A DNA stretch of 51,288 bases. It comes from an uncultured Oscillospiraceae bacterium (lineage in GTDB: Bacteria; Bacillota; Clostridia; Oscillospirales; Oscillospiraceae). Under the pieces are notes generated by a model that was not told the DNA's origin, ran no database searches, and worked only from the letters and a program-made list of their open reading frames with translations. The position numbers and the translations under genes were made by a program. The stretch lies in NCBI GenBank assembly GCA_947629795.1, contig CANRFC010000021.1, positions 1 through 51,288 of the forward strand, given 5' to 3'. The first letter of the stretch is position 1. Each line of letters opens with the position of its first letter. Below, piece by piece: positions 35,493 to 44,956 of the stretch.

Positions 35493-35521
35493 ACTTTATG
35501 GGTCGGGTCGGACCGATATAC
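35493..35521 (-). promoter_or_regulatory. Candidate sigma-E promoter for cwlD
   Basis: On the minus strand GTATATC (35521-35515), a 14-base spacer and CATAAAGT (35500-35493), compared with the sigma-E consensus KMATATT-N14-CATACAMT known from Bacillus. In Bacillus cwlD is expressed during sporulation, which fits. Confidence 0.45.
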
Positions 35522-35622
35522 CCTTTCCTCCTCTCCCCTCCCCCGCTCCAAAGGGGGCCGGTGGAGCATAGAATGGCCTGGAGGGTCCTCCCTCCCCACC
35601 AACTCAAAGGAGGAACTACGCA

Positions 35623-36081
35623 TTGTATCCTGATAATGGCAGCAACGCGCCCACCTGCCCGGATCGCTGCGGCACTTTGCCTGAGTGCGCACCGCTGGCG
35701 GTCCCCTATGTTCCCTTTCAGCAGACCTGTCCCAAGCGGTACAGCCAGGAGGACGCCCTGAGCAACGGTACCCTCTTCCCGGGTCTGAATCTCCCCTTCC
35801 ACATGAAGGCCGATGCCCGGAACGTAGTCAACTGTCCCCTGTCCGAGCTGCAGGCTCTGGAATTCGTGCTTTTGGAGCTGGGTCTCTATCTGGACACCCA
35901 TCAGGGAGACAAAGAGGCCTTCGCCCTGTTTCAGCAATATGCCGCCCTGGAGAAGGCCGGCCGGGAGAAATACGAGGCCACGTACGGCCCCCTCTTCAAG
36001 TCTTCCGCCGCCCAGAGCGACTGCTGGTGCTCCTGGCTCCAGGACCCGTGGCCCTGGAATTTTGAGGAAACGGAGGGTTAA
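35623..36081 (+). CDS. Fused CotJA-CotJB spore coat protein
   Basis: 152 residues. Residues about 1-61 match CotJA: a Cys/Pro-rich start, then PLAVPYVPFQQ.CPKRYSQEDALSNGTLFPGLNLPF. Residues about 73-147 match CotJB: LSELQALEFVLLELGLYLDTHQGDKEAFALFQQY and the tryptophan-rich WCSWLQDPWPWNFE end. In Bacillus these are two genes, cotJA and cotJB, before cotJC; here they form a single reading frame. The start is TTG at 35623, with AGGAGG 9 bases upstream and no better codon. The proteins are part of the inner spore coat. cotJC follows 3 bases later. The upstream gap (35522-35622) holds CATAGAAT at 35567-35574, a possible sporulation -10 element without a clear -35. Confidence 0.85.
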   Translation: MYPDNGSNAPTCPDRCGTLPECAPLAVPYVPFQQTCPKRYSQEDALSNGTLFPGLNLPFHMKADARNVVNCPLSELQALEFVLLELGLYLDTHQGDKEAFALFQQYAALEKAGREKYEATYGPLFKSSAAQSDCWCSWLQDPWPWNFEETEG

Positions 36082-36084
36082 GGC

Positions 36085-36681
36085 ATGTTTGTATATGAGA
36101 AGAAGCTCCAGTACCCTGTGAAGATCAAGAACACCAATCCCAAGCTGGCCAGCGTGATCATCTCCCAGTACGGCGGCCCCGACGGTGAGCTGGGCGCCTC
36201 CCTGCGCTACCTGAGCCAGCGCTACGCCATGCCCTACCCCGAGCTCAAGGCCGTCCTTACCGATATCGGCACTGAGGAATTGGGCCACCTGGAGATGGTG
36301 GGCACCATCGTCCATCAGCTCACCCGCAACCTCACCGAGGACCAGATCAAGACTGCCGGCTTTGACACCTACTTTGTGGACCATACCGCCGGCGTCTATC
36401 CCCAGTTCGCCTCGGGCTACCCCTGGTCGGCCTCCACCATGCAGGTCACCGGCGACATCATCGCCGACCTCACCGAGGACCTGGCCGCCGAACAGAAGGC
36501 CCGGCTGACCTACGACAACATTCTCCGTCTCTCCGACGACCCCGATGTCAACGACGTCATCCGCTTCCTCCGGGAGCGTGAGATCGTCCACTTCCAGCGC
36601 TTCGGCGAAGCCATCCGCTTGGCCAAGGAGCGGATGGATCAGAAGAACGTCTATTTCACCAACCCGGCTTTCGACAAGTAA
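36085..36681 (+). CDS. cotJC: CotJC, manganese-catalase-family spore coat protein
   Basis: 198 residues. MFVYEKKLQYPVKI is the usual CotJC start. The ferritin-like four-helix fold shows metal-ligand Glu/His in GELGASLRYLSQR, GTEELGHLEMVG and, in the second half, DLAAEQKARLTYDNI and REREIVHFQRF: the di-manganese pattern of manganese catalases. It is a coat-associated enzyme thought to protect the spore from peroxide. ATG at 36085 is three bases after the fused CotJAB, with GGAGG inside the end of that gene, and a terminator at 36689-36728 ends the unit. Confidence 0.95.
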   Translation: MFVYEKKLQYPVKIKNTNPKLASVIISQYGGPDGELGASLRYLSQRYAMPYPELKAVLTDIGTEELGHLEMVGTIVHQLTRNLTEDQIKTAGFDTYFVDHTAGVYPQFASGYPWSASTMQVTGDIIADLTEDLAAEQKARLTYDNILRLSDDPDVNDVIRFLREREIVHFQRFGEAIRLAKERMDQKNVYFTNPAFDK

Positions 36682-36688
36682 GCCCCTC

Positions 36689-36728
36689 AAAAAGGCGACG
36701 GATGGGATCTCCCGTCCGCCGCCTTTTT
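36689..36728 (+). terminator. Terminator after cotJC
   Basis: A long stem AAAAAGGCG...CGCCTTTTT with inner pairs CGGA/TCCG and GGGA/TCCC, ending in five T's, eight bases after the stop. Confidence 0.9.
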
Positions 36729-36781
36729 CTGCAAGCTTTCCTCTCCTGCCGCATAGGATGAGAGAAAAGGAGGAATGCCCC

Positions 36782-37171
36782 TTGTCCCAAACCGGAACCC
36801 TGTCCGTGCGTGTATTCACCTCACGGGCCCAGATCCCGCTCCCCGGCGCCACTGTGGCCATCTCCCGCCGCACCGGCCCCCAAAGGCACACCTTGCTGGC
36901 AGTCCGGGTCACCGACGAAAACGGCGAGGTGGGACCCCTTATCATCGCCGCCCCGGACCTCTCCGGCAGCGAGAGCCCCGGCACCAAGACACCCTTTGCC
37001 TCCCTGGACATCCGGGTAGAGCACCCCGGCTATGAACTGGAGATCATCGAGGACGTGCAGGTCTTCTCCGGCGTAGACTCTCTCCTGCCGGTGGCCCTCC
37101 TCCCCCTGGCCGAGCAGGCCATTCCCAGTGAGGAGAGCAACACCATCTACATCCCGCCCCAGACATTGTAA
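36782..37171 (+). CDS. Small beta-sandwich (carboxypeptidase-regulatory-like) protein of a spore/wall cluster
   Basis: 129 residues. LSVRVFTSRAQIPLPGATVAISRR...LLAVRVTDENGEVGPLIIAAPD...VEHPGYELEIIEDVQVFSGVDSLLPVALLPL (in parts) has the layout of a carboxypeptidase-regulatory-like/Ig-type beta-sandwich: a V-PL-GATV strand, a TDENG turn and a hydrophobic YE strand. There is no signal peptide. TTG at 36782 is supported by GGAGG 7-8 bases upstream; an in-frame ATG at 36758 has no such site, so the choice is open. CATAGGATGAG lies 10 bases before the ribosome binding site. Two peptidoglycan-binding genes follow at once. It could bring its partners to the forming spore wall or coat; that is inference. 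Confidence 0.6.
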   Translation: MSQTGTLSVRVFTSRAQIPLPGATVAISRRTGPQRHTLLAVRVTDENGEVGPLIIAAPDLSGSESPGTKTPFASLDIRVEHPGYELEIIEDVQVFSGVDSLLPVALLPLAEQAIPSEESNTIYIPPQTL

Positions 37172-37186
37172 AGGGGGTCCTCATCC

Positions 37187-38347
37187 ATGCCACTTTCCGT
37201 TACGCCCTATGTCCCTCAGTTCATCACCGTTCACATCGGAGCCCCGGATTCCCCGGGAGAGGATGTCATGGTCTCCTTTCCGGACTATGTGAAAAACGTG
37301 GCATCCAGCGAGATCTACCCCACCTGGGAGCCTGCGGCCATCCGGGCCAATGTCCTGGCCATCGTCTCCTTTGCCCTGAACCGGGTGTATACCGAGTTTT
37401 ACCGCAGCCGCGGCTATCCCTTCGAGATCACCTCCTCCACCGCCTATGACCAGAAATTCATCCCCGGCCGCAACATTTTCGAGAATATCTCTCAGGTGGT
37501 GGACGAGACCTTTACCAGCTACATCCGCCGCCAGGGCTTTGTGGAGCCCCTTTCCGCCAAATTCTGCAACGGGACCACCACCACCTGCGACGGGCTCTCC
37601 CAGTGGGGAAGCCAGCGCCTGGCCCAGCAGGGCTACAACTCCATCGACATCCTGCGCCACTACTATGGGGACAATATCGAGGTGGTCACCGACGCCCCCG
37701 TCCGCGGCATCCAGGACTCCTACCCGGGCTACCCATTGCGCCCCGGCTCCGTAGGTCCCAACGTCACCATCATCCAGGCCTCCCTCAACCGCATCTCCCG
37801 GGATTACCCGGCCATTCCCGAAATCTCCCCTGTGGACGGCATCTTTGACGAAAATACGGAACGGGCCGTGAAGAAGTTCCAGTCCATCTTCAACCTGACC
37901 CCCGACGGCGTGGTGGGCAAGGCCACCTGGTACAAGCTGGTCTATCTCACCGTGGGGATCCAGCGTCTGGCCGAGCTGGTGAGTCAGGGGCAAAAATACT
38001 ACACGGTCAACTTCGGCACTACGCCGACGCCTACCTTGCGGCTGGGGGACTCCGGGCGTTATGTGGAGCTGCTCCAGTATTGGCTGGCCCTGGCAGCTCA
38101 GTTCAACAACGCCATCCCCGCTCTGACCCTGGATGGGGTCTTCGGCCCCAAGACGGAGCAGGCGGTCCGGGCCTTCCAGCAGTGGGCCGGCCTGGAACCT
38201 GACGGTGTGGCTGGCCCACAGACCTGGGACTACCTCTATCGGGCCTATCAGGGGATCTTCGCAGCCTTGCTGCAAGGCCGCCAGATCCAGCCCATCACCC
38301 GGCAATACCCCGGCTCGACCCTCCAGATGGGCAGCCGGGACGCATAA
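37187..38347 (+). CDS. SpoIID-like domain fused to two peptidoglycan-binding domains
   Basis: 386 residues. Residues about 15-165 look like a divergent SpoIID domain: FPDYVKNVASSEIYPTWEPAAIRANVLAIVSFALNR aligns with the [25 protein letters not shown] of the SpoIID-like protein at 9.9 kb, keeping the glutamate (E42), and LSQWGSQRLAQQGYNSIDILRHYYG aligns with [25 protein letters not shown]. Two PG_binding_1 domains follow (about 190-260, ending TPDGVVGKATW; about 285-360, ending EPDGVAGPQTW). No signal peptide is visible, so it may act from the mother-cell side on the spore, or be exported by an unusual route. ATG at 37187 follows AAAGGGGGT. Probable role: binding or cutting spore peptidoglycan. 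Confidence 0.75.
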   Translation: MPLSVTPYVPQFITVHIGAPDSPGEDVMVSFPDYVKNVASSEIYPTWEPAAIRANVLAIVSFALNRVYTEFYRSRGYPFEITSSTAYDQKFIPGRNIFENISQVVDETFTSYIRRQGFVEPLSAKFCNGTTTTCDGLSQWGSQRLAQQGYNSIDILRHYYGDNIEVVTDAPVRGIQDSYPGYPLRPGSVGPNVTIIQASLNRISRDYPAIPEISPVDGIFDENTERAVKKFQSIFNLTPDGVVGKATWYKLVYLTVGIQRLAELVSQGQKYYTVNFGTTPTPTLRLGDSGRYVELLQYWLALAAQFNNAIPALTLDGVFGPKTEQAVRAFQQWAGLEPDGVAGPQTWDYLYRAYQGIFAALLQGRQIQPITRQYPGSTLQMGSRDA

Positions 38348-38359
38348 GGAGGCAAAGCC

Positions 38360-38884
38360 ATGAACGAAGAGACCTCTGTTTCCCCGAGTGTGCGCAGCCT
38401 GCAGATCATGCTGCGCACCCTGTCCTTTTACTACCCGGCCCTCCCCTCCCTCATCCCCAACGGCACCTTTGGAGAGGATACTCTGGAGGCAGTGATGACC
38501 TTCCAGCGGGAGTTTGGTCTGCCGGTCACCGGCGTGGTGGACAACGCCACCTGGGACGCCATTGTCCTGGCCTTCACTGCCGCCGCCGAGAAGATGGCTC
38601 CCCCTCGGGGACTTCCCAATCTTCCCAGCTGGCAATACTCAGCCGCCCCCGGCGTCCGGTCCGTCTATCTCCTTATCGTCCAGGCCGTCTTTCAGGCCCT
38701 CAGCAGTGTTCTGGACGAGGTCACGGCCTGCCCCATCAACGGGGTCAACTCCCCCCTCTGCGCCAAGGACATCCGCTGGCTTCAACGGAAGGCCGGCCTG
38801 CCTGAGACCGGAGCCCTGGGTAAGGCCGAGTGGGACCTCCTGACCCGGCTCTACGCCCTCTACATCCTCAGAGATCCCCGATAA
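38360..38884 (+). CDS. Peptidoglycan-binding protein (two PG_binding_1-like units)
   Basis: 174 residues. Residues about 10-75 ([59 protein letters not shown], in parts) are a clear PG_binding_1 unit; residues about 100-170 form a second, more divergent one ([26 protein letters not shown]). There is no catalytic domain and no signal peptide. ATG at 38360 has GGAGG upstream, 12 bases after the SpoIID-like gene, so the two are co-transcribed. It is the last gene of the cluster, before a bidirectional terminator. Confidence 0.8.
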   Translation: MNEETSVSPSVRSLQIMLRTLSFYYPALPSLIPNGTFGEDTLEAVMTFQREFGLPVTGVVDNATWDAIVLAFTAAAEKMAPPRGLPNLPSWQYSAAPGVRSVYLLIVQAVFQALSSVLDEVTACPINGVNSPLCAKDIRWLQRKAGLPETGALGKAEWDLLTRLYALYILRDPR

Positions 38885-38889
38885 GTATA

Positions 38890-38927
38890 AAAGCGGCTGC
38901 CCCTTCGCTGAAAAGGGCAGCCGCTTT
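38890..38927. terminator. Bidirectional terminator between the PG-binding gene and gltD
   Basis: A 13-bp perfect stem (38890-38902 with 38915-38927) flanked by A's on the left, so the minus-strand transcript ends in TTTTATACTT; it serves gltD best and the plus-strand cluster too. Confidence 0.88.
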
Positions 38928-38941
38928 ACAGTTATGATCGC

Positions 38942-40399
38942 TCAGAGCGCAGTGTATCCCATCAGATATCGGTCCACTTCCCGGGCGGCGGAACAGCCCT
39001 CTTGGATGGCCCACACCACCAGGGACTGGCCCCGGCGCATATCCCCGGCGGCGAAGACCTTGGGAACACTGGTGGCATAGCCTCCCTCGGGGGTCTTCAC
39101 ATTGGAGCGCTGGTTGGTCTCCAGACCAAAGCTCTGGGGCACATAGGGGCGGGGCCCCAGGAACCCGGCGGCGATGAGGAGGAGCTGACAGGGCAGCTCT
39201 CCCTCTGTTCCGGGAATGGGCTTCAGGTCGGTCCCCAGTTTTACAGTCCGAATAGCCGTCAAGTAGTTCTCCTTGTCGGCTATCAATTCGGTCACTGTGG
39301 TCTGGTAGAGCCGGGGGTCGGCGCCGAATTTGGCGATGGCCTCCTCCTGGCCGTAGTCAGTCTTGCAGATCCTGGGCCACTCGGGCCAGGGATTGCCCTC
39401 CGTTCTGGCATCCGGCGCCTTGGGCATCATTTCCAGCTGAATGACACTTCTGCAGCCGTGGCGGATGGAGGTGCCCACGCAGTCGTTTCCCGTGTCGCCG
39501 CCCCCCACGATGACCACGTCCTTCCCCTTGGCGGAGAGGAAGGCTCCATCCCTGGGCCCGGAGTTCAGCAAACTCCTTGTGGTAGAGGTGAGAAAATCTA
39601 CTGCAAAGTGAACTCCCTTTACATCCCGGTTGACCACCTTCAGGTCTCTTGGCTGCCCTGCACCGCAGCAGAGGACCACCGCATCATACTCCCGCAGGAG
39701 CTCCTCCGGGGCCAGGTCCGCACCCACATCCACACCGGTGCGGAATTTCACCCCCTCTTCTTCCAGGAGCTGGGTGCGGCGCAGGACGATCTCCTTTTCC
39801 AGCTTCATGTTGGGGATGCCGTACATGAGCAGGCCGCCGGGGCGGTCCGCCTTTTCAAAGACGGTGACCAGGTGGCCCCGACTGTTGAGCCGGGCGGCAC
39901 AGGCCAGGCCGGAGGGCCCGGAGCCCACCACCGCCACCCGCTTCCCGGTGCGGGCCTTGGGCGGACAGGGCGCGATGAGTCCCTTTTCCCAGGCGTCTTC
40001 GATGATGCCCAGCTCGTTGGCCTTCACCGTCACCGCCTCCCCGTGAAGGCCGCAGGTACAGGCCGCCTCGCACAGGGCGGGGCATACCCGTCCGGTGAAT
40101 TCCGGGAAGGGATTGGTCTTGAGCAGCCGCTCCAATGCCAGATCGAAATTCCCGGTATAGACCAGGTCGTTCCACTCGGGTACCAGGTTGTGGAGAGGGC
40201 AGCCGGAGACCATCCCGTTCAGCACTGCCCCGGACTGGCAGAAGGGCACGCCGCAGGCCATGCACCGGGCCCCTTGCCGCTGCCGCTCCGCCTTGGGAAG
40301 GCGGGGATGGAACTCCCGGAAGTGCCCAATCCGTTCCAATGGGGCCTGGGCCGGGTCGTTCTGCCGCTGATATTCCAGAAAACCTGTGGGCTTTCCCAT
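38942..40399 (-). CDS. gltD: Glutamate synthase (NADPH), small subunit
   Basis: 485 residues. It passes electrons from NADPH through FAD and two [4Fe-4S] clusters to the large subunit. The cluster cysteines are in [12 protein letters not shown]...CPLHN and in [14 protein letters not shown]; the FAD loop is [15 protein letters not shown] and the NADPH loop [31 protein letters not shown] is the usual C-terminal FAD motif. Its ATG overlaps the gltB stop by one base (TAATG), so the subunits are made in a coupled way. It is the last gene of the minus-strand nitrogen/DAP block and ends at the terminator 38890-38927. Confidence 0.96.
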   Translation of the reverse strand: MGKPTGFLEYQRQNDPAQAPLERIGHFREFHPRLPKAERQRQGARCMACGVPFCQSGAVLNGMVSGCPLHNLVPEWNDLVYTGNFDLALERLLKTNPFPEFTGRVCPALCEAACTCGLHGEAVTVKANELGIIEDAWEKGLIAPCPPKARTGKRVAVVGSGPSGLACAARLNSRGHLVTVFEKADRPGGLLMYGIPNMKLEKEIVLRRTQLLEEEGVKFRTGVDVGADLAPEELLREYDAVVLCCGAGQPRDLKVVNRDVKGVHFAVDFLTSTTRSLLNSGPRDGAFLSAKGKDVVIVGGGDTGNDCVGTSIRHGCRSVIQLEMMPKAPDARTEGNPWPEWPRICKTDYGQEEAIAKFGADPRLYQTTVTELIADKENYLTAIRTVKLGTDLKPIPGTEGELPCQLLLIAAGFLGPRPYVPQSFGLETNQRSNVKTPEGGYATSVPKVFAAGDMRRGQSLVVWAIQEGCSAAREVDRYLMGYTAL

Positions 40400-43300
40400 T
40401 ACCGCCTCCCCCCTTTCGCGTTGGCGTAGAATGCCTCGATCTCGGCCTGCTCCCGGCTCATGCCCTTCTCCTCCATTTGGGCGATGGTGGAGAGCATCCG
40501 CTTGTAGTCTCTGGGAATGATCCGCTTGAACAGGGGCAGGAAGCGCGGAAAGTCCGCCAGGATCTCCTTGCCCCGGACCGAATCGGTGGCCTTGACGTGG
40601 GCCTCGATGAGGGAGCGCAGCTCGTCGATATCCTGCTGTTCGGTGACCTGCTCCATTTCCACCATAGCCCGGTTGAGGCGCAGGTAGAGGTCCCGTCCCT
40701 CATCCAGCACATAGGCCACGCCCCCGGACATGCCGGCGGCGAAGTTCTTGCCCGTGGGGCCCAGGATGACCGCCCGGCCACCGGTCATGTACTCGCAGCC
40801 GTGGTCTCCCACGCCCTCGACCACGGCGTCGGCGCCGGAATTCCGGACGCAGAAACGCTCCCCCGCCCTGCCGGCCAAAAAGGCCGCGCCCGAGGTGGCG
40901 CCGTAGAGGGCCACATTCCCGGCGATGACATTTTCTGAGGCCGTGTAGAGAGCTTTTTTTGGGGGGTAGAGGACCAATTTTCCGCCGGAAAGGCCCTTCC
41001 CGAGATAGTCATTTGCGTCCCCTTCCAGCTCCAGAGTGAGCCCCTTGGGAAGGAACGCGCCGAAGGATTGTCCACCTCCGCCGGTACAATGGACCACAAA
41101 AGTGTCCTCCGGGAGGGAATTTCCGAACTTTTTCGTGATATCGCTTCCCAGGATGGTCCCCAGGGTCCTGTCTGTGGAGGTAACGGGTATTTCGATCCGC
41201 CCCGGCTTTCCGGTTTTCAGAACTTTTTCCAGCTCTTTCTCCAGAATTTTGAGGTCCACGGTGCTGTTCAGGCCAAAATCGTAGATATCCGCCGGGTCGA
41301 AATGTTCCTTTCCCTTCCCTGCCCAGGGGTTGTCCAAAATGGCGGACAGGTCCACCGTGGCCGCCCGGGCATTGGGGGCGGAAGCCTTGGGGCGCAAGAG
41401 GTCTGACCTTCCCACCAGCTCGTCCACCGTGCGCACGCCCAGCTTTGCCATGTGCTCCCGCAGCTCCTGGGCGATGAAGCGCATGAAGTTCACCACGTAC
41501 TCCGGCTTGCCCTTGAAACGCTTGCGCAGCGCGGGATTCTGGGTGGCCACCCCCACCGGACAGGTGTCCAGATTGCACACCCGCATCATCACGCAGCCCA
41601 TGGTGACCAGCGGGGCGGTGGCAAAGCCGAACTCCTCGGCACCCAGCATACAGGCGATGGCCACGTCCCGGCCCGACATGAGCTTGCCGTCGGTCTCAAT
41701 AACCACCCGGGAGCGCAGGCCGTTCTGGATCAGGGTCTGGTGGGTCTCAGCCAGGCCCAGCTCCCAGGGAAGGCCTGCATTGTGGATGGAGGAGCGTGGC
41801 GCAGCGCCGGTACCCCCGTCATAGCCCGAGATAAGGACCACCTGGGCTCCCGCCTTGGCCACGCCGGCGGCGATGGTACCCACCCCCGCCTCGCTGACCA
41901 GCTTCACGCTGATGCGGGCGTTCCGGTTGGCACACTTCAGGTCATAGATGAGCTGGGCCAGGTCCTCGATGGAGTAGATATCGTGGTGGGGCGGCGGGGA
42001 GATCAGGGTCACACCTGGGGTGGAGTGCCGGGTCTTGGCGATCCAGGGATAGACCTTCCCGGCGGGGAGATGTCCTCCCTCCCCCGGCTTGGCCCCCTGG
42101 GCCATTTTGATCTGGATCTCCTTAGCAGAGACCAGGTATTCGCTGGTGACTCCAAACCGCCCCGAGGCCACCTGCTTGATGGCCGAGCCCTTGGGGGTAT
42201 TCAGCCGCTCCGGGCTCTCTCCGCCCTCGCCGGAGTTGGACTTGCCCCCCAGCAGGTTCATGGCCTGAGCCAGGCATTCGTGGGCCTCCTGGGAGATGGA
42301 GCCGTAGCTCATGGCTCCGGTCTTGAAGCGCTTGACGATAGAATCCACACTCTCCACCTCGTCGATGGGAATGGATTTCTCGGCGTATTGGAGCTCCATC
42401 AGGCCCCGAAGGGTGTGGGGACGGGTCTCATCATCCACCAGGGCGGTGTACTGTTTGAAGAGCCCGTAATCCCCTGTCCAGGCGGCCTGCTGCAGGAGGT
42501 GGATGGTCTTCGGGTTGTACAGGTGGTCCTCCCCGCCGGAGCGGGCCTTGTGCTCGCCCAGGGAGTCCAGAACGGGCGCGCCGCCCAGTCCCAGGGGGTC
42601 GAAGGCCTTGGCGTGATTGCGCTCCACCTGCTCCTCGATCTCCCGCAGGCCGATGCCCCCCACCCGGCTGACTGTGTTGGTAAAGTAGGTCTCTACCACC
42701 CCTTTTTCCATCCCCACCGCCTCAAAGATCTGGGCGGACTGGTAGGATTGAAGGGTGGAGATGCCCATTTTGGACGCGATCTTTACGATGCCGTGGAGGA
42801 TGGCGGAGTTGTAGTCATCCACCGCGGCGTGGTAGTCCTTGTCCAGCAGGCCCCGGTCAATGAGCGAACCGATGGTCTCCTGGGCCAGGTAGGGATTGAT
42901 GGCCCGGGCGCCGTAGCCCAGAAGGGTAGCGAAGTGATGGACGTCCCGGGGCTCGGCGGATTCCAGGATGATGGAGACCGCCGTGCGCTTCTTGGTGCGC
43001 ACCAGGTACTGCTCAATGGCGGATACCGCCAGCAGAGACGGGATGGCCATGTGGGTCTCGTCCACCCCCCGGTCGGAGAGGATGACGATGTTGGCCCCGT
43101 TCCGGTAGGCCCGGTCCACCGCCACAAAGAGGTCGTCCAGGGCTTTTTTGAGCGAGGTGTTCTTGTAATAGAGGATGGGCACTGTCTCCACATGGAAGCC
43201 CGGCCGCTTCATCCCCTTGATCTTCAAAAGGTCGGTGGAGGTCAGGATGGGGTTATGGACCTGAAGCACCCGGCAGTTCTCGGCGCTCTCCTCCAGAAGA

Positions 43301-44934
43301 TTGCCATCATCCCCCAGATAGACGGTGGTGTCGGTGACCACCTCCTCCCGTAGGGCGTCGATGGGCGGGTTAGTCACCTGGGCGAAGAGCTGTTTGAAGT
43401 AGTTGAACAGGGGCTGGTCCCTGTCGTCCAGCACCGCCAGAGGAACGTCCACTCCCATGGCAGCCGTGGGCTCTGCCCCATCCCGGGCCATAGGCAGGAT
43501 GGTGTCCTTCACGTCCTCGTAGGTGTAGCCAAAGGCCTGCTGAAGGCGGACCAGCCCCTCCTCCCCTGCCGTGGGGACCTTGTGATTGGGGATGGGGAGG
43601 TCCCGCAGGTGGAGCAGATTGCCGTCCAGCCACTCTCCGTAGGGCTGGCGGGCGGCGTAGGTCTCCTTGAGCTCCTCATCGCCGATGACCCGCTTTTGGA
43701 GGGTGTCCACCAGGAGCATTTTTCCCGGCTCCAGGCGGGATTTCGTCACGATCATTTCCGGGGGAATGTCCAGTACCCCCACCTCAGAGGAGAGGATGAG
43801 CCTGTCATCGGAGGTGATGTAATACCGGGAGGGTCGCAGACCGTTGCGGTCCAGGGTGGCTCCCATCAAATCGCCGTCGGAGAAGATCACGGCGGCGGGG
43901 CCGTCCCAGGGCTCCATGAGGGTGGCATAGTACTGATAGAGGGCCTGCTTGGAGCGGGAGATGGTCTTCTCCCCTTGCCAGGGCTCGGGAATGGTCACCA
44001 TCACCGCCAGGGGAAGCTCCATCCCCGCCATCATCAGGAATTCCAGGGTGTTGTCCAGCATGGCGGAGTCCGAACCCTTTCCGTTGACCACAGGCAGGAC
44101 CTTGTCCCTGGCCCGGTCCAGAAGGGGTGCGGACATGGTCTCCTCCCGGGCCAGCATCCGGTCGATGTTGCCCCGGATGGTGTTGATCTCTCCGTTGTGG
44201 GCCATGAGCCGGTTGGGATGGGCCCGCTCCCAGGAGGGATCCGTATTGGTGGAGAACCGGGAGTGGACGATGGCGATGGCACTTTCATAGTCCCGGCTCT
44301 GCAGGTCGGGGTAGAACTGCCGGAGCTGTCCCACCAGGAACATTCCCTTGTAGACAATGGTGCGGCTGGAGAGAGAGGCCACGTAGGTCTCCTTGTCCGA
44401 CTGTTCAAAAGCCCGGCGTAGGACGTAGAGCCGGCGGTCAAAGTCCAGGCCCCTGGCAACGCCCTGGGGCCGGCCCACAAAGCCTTGCTCGATACAGGGC
44501 ATTTTGCTCCGGGCCTTGGCCCCGAGAATGCCGGGCTCCACCGGTACCTGCCGCCAGCCCAGGAAGGTCAGGCCCTCCTGGGCCGTCACCACCTCGAACA
44601 TTTTCTTGGCCCGGGAGCGCTGGAGGGTGTCCTGGGGGAAGAAGAACATCCCCACGCCGTAGTCCCGCTCCCCTCCCAGGTCAAAGGGCACGGCCCGGGA
44701 GAAAAATTTGTGGGAGACCTGAAGCAGGATGCCCACGCCGTCGCCGGTCTTGCCCTCGGCGTCCTTGCCGGCCCGGTGCTCCAGCTTTTCCACGATCTTC
44801 AGGGCGTCGTCCACCGTCTGATGGCTCCTGCGGCCCTGAATGTCCACCACCGCGCCGATGCCGCAGGCATCGTGCTCAAAGGCGGGGTCGTACAGGCCGC
44901 CCTTGGGAAAGCCGTCCCTTCGTCTTTCGTCCAT
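40399..44934 (-). CDS. gltB: Glutamate synthase, large subunit
   Basis: 1511 residues. It converts glutamine and 2-oxoglutarate to two glutamates. The N-terminal amidotransferase nucleophile is C24 in EHDACGIGAVVD, exposed after removal of a 23-residue propeptide. The synthase domain has LAQLIYDLKCANRNARISVKLVSEAGVG and the GYDGGTGAA FMN site; CVMMRVCNLDTCPVG carries the [3Fe-4S] cysteines; the C-terminal GXGXG beta-helix ends the protein. ATG at 44934 has AAGGGGGAT upstream, 22 bases after dapL. With glnA in the same block it forms the GS/GOGAT pathway. Confidence 0.97.
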   Translation of the reverse strand: MDERRRDGFPKGGLYDPAFEHDACGIGAVVDIQGRRSHQTVDDALKIVEKLEHRAGKDAEGKTGDGVGILLQVSHKFFSRAVPFDLGGERDYGVGMFFFPQDTLQRSRAKKMFEVVTAQEGLTFLGWRQVPVEPGILGAKARSKMPCIEQGFVGRPQGVARGLDFDRRLYVLRRAFEQSDKETYVASLSSRTIVYKGMFLVGQLRQFYPDLQSRDYESAIAIVHSRFSTNTDPSWERAHPNRLMAHNGEINTIRGNIDRMLAREETMSAPLLDRARDKVLPVVNGKGSDSAMLDNTLEFLMMAGMELPLAVMVTIPEPWQGEKTISRSKQALYQYYATLMEPWDGPAAVIFSDGDLMGATLDRNGLRPSRYYITSDDRLILSSEVGVLDIPPEMIVTKSRLEPGKMLLVDTLQKRVIGDEELKETYAARQPYGEWLDGNLLHLRDLPIPNHKVPTAGEEGLVRLQQAFGYTYEDVKDTILPMARDGAEPTAAMGVDVPLAVLDDRDQPLFNYFKQLFAQVTNPPIDALREEVVTDTTVYLGDDGNLLEESAENCRVLQVHNPILTSTDLLKIKGMKRPGFHVETVPILYYKNTSLKKALDDLFVAVDRAYRNGANIVILSDRGVDETHMAIPSLLAVSAIEQYLVRTKKRTAVSIILESAEPRDVHHFATLLGYGARAINPYLAQETIGSLIDRGLLDKDYHAAVDDYNSAILHGIVKIASKMGISTLQSYQSAQIFEAVGMEKGVVETYFTNTVSRVGGIGLREIEEQVERNHAKAFDPLGLGGAPVLDSLGEHKARSGGEDHLYNPKTIHLLQQAAWTGDYGLFKQYTALVDDETRPHTLRGLMELQYAEKSIPIDEVESVDSIVKRFKTGAMSYGSISQEAHECLAQAMNLLGGKSNSGEGGESPERLNTPKGSAIKQVASGRFGVTSEYLVSAKEIQIKMAQGAKPGEGGHLPAGKVYPWIAKTRHSTPGVTLISPPPHHDIYSIEDLAQLIYDLKCANRNARISVKLVSEAGVGTIAAGVAKAGAQVVLISGYDGGTGAAPRSSIHNAGLPWELGLAETHQTLIQNGLRSRVVIETDGKLMSGRDVAIACMLGAEEFGFATAPLVTMGCVMMRVCNLDTCPVGVATQNPALRKRFKGKPEYVVNFMRFIAQELREHMAKLGVRTVDELVGRSDLLRPKASAPNARAATVDLSAILDNPWAGKGKEHFDPADIYDFGLNSTVDLKILEKELEKVLKTGKPGRIEIPVTSTDRTLGTILGSDITKKFGNSLPEDTFVVHCTGGGGQSFGAFLPKGLTLELEGDANDYLGKGLSGGKLVLYPPKKALYTASENVIAGNVALYGATSGAAFLAGRAGERFCVRNSGADAVVEGVGDHGCEYMTGGRAVILGPTGKNFAAGMSGGVAYVLDEGRDLYLRLNRAMVEMEQVTEQQDIDELRSLIEAHVKATDSVRGKEILADFPRFLPLFKRIIPRDYKRMLSTIAQMEEKGMSREQAEIEAFYANAKGGRR

Positions 44935-44956
44935 GAGAAATCCCCCTTTTGGGATC

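Noticed and set aside
35540-35575. Sigma-E promoter for cotJAB
   Set aside because: CATAGAAT fits a -10 loosely, but no ATA-containing -35 lies 13-15 bases upstream; mentioned only as a possible element.
41452-43353. Open frame of 633 codons antisense to gltB
   Set aside because: It lies wholly inside a certain gltB gene, with composition typical of antisense GC-rich frames.
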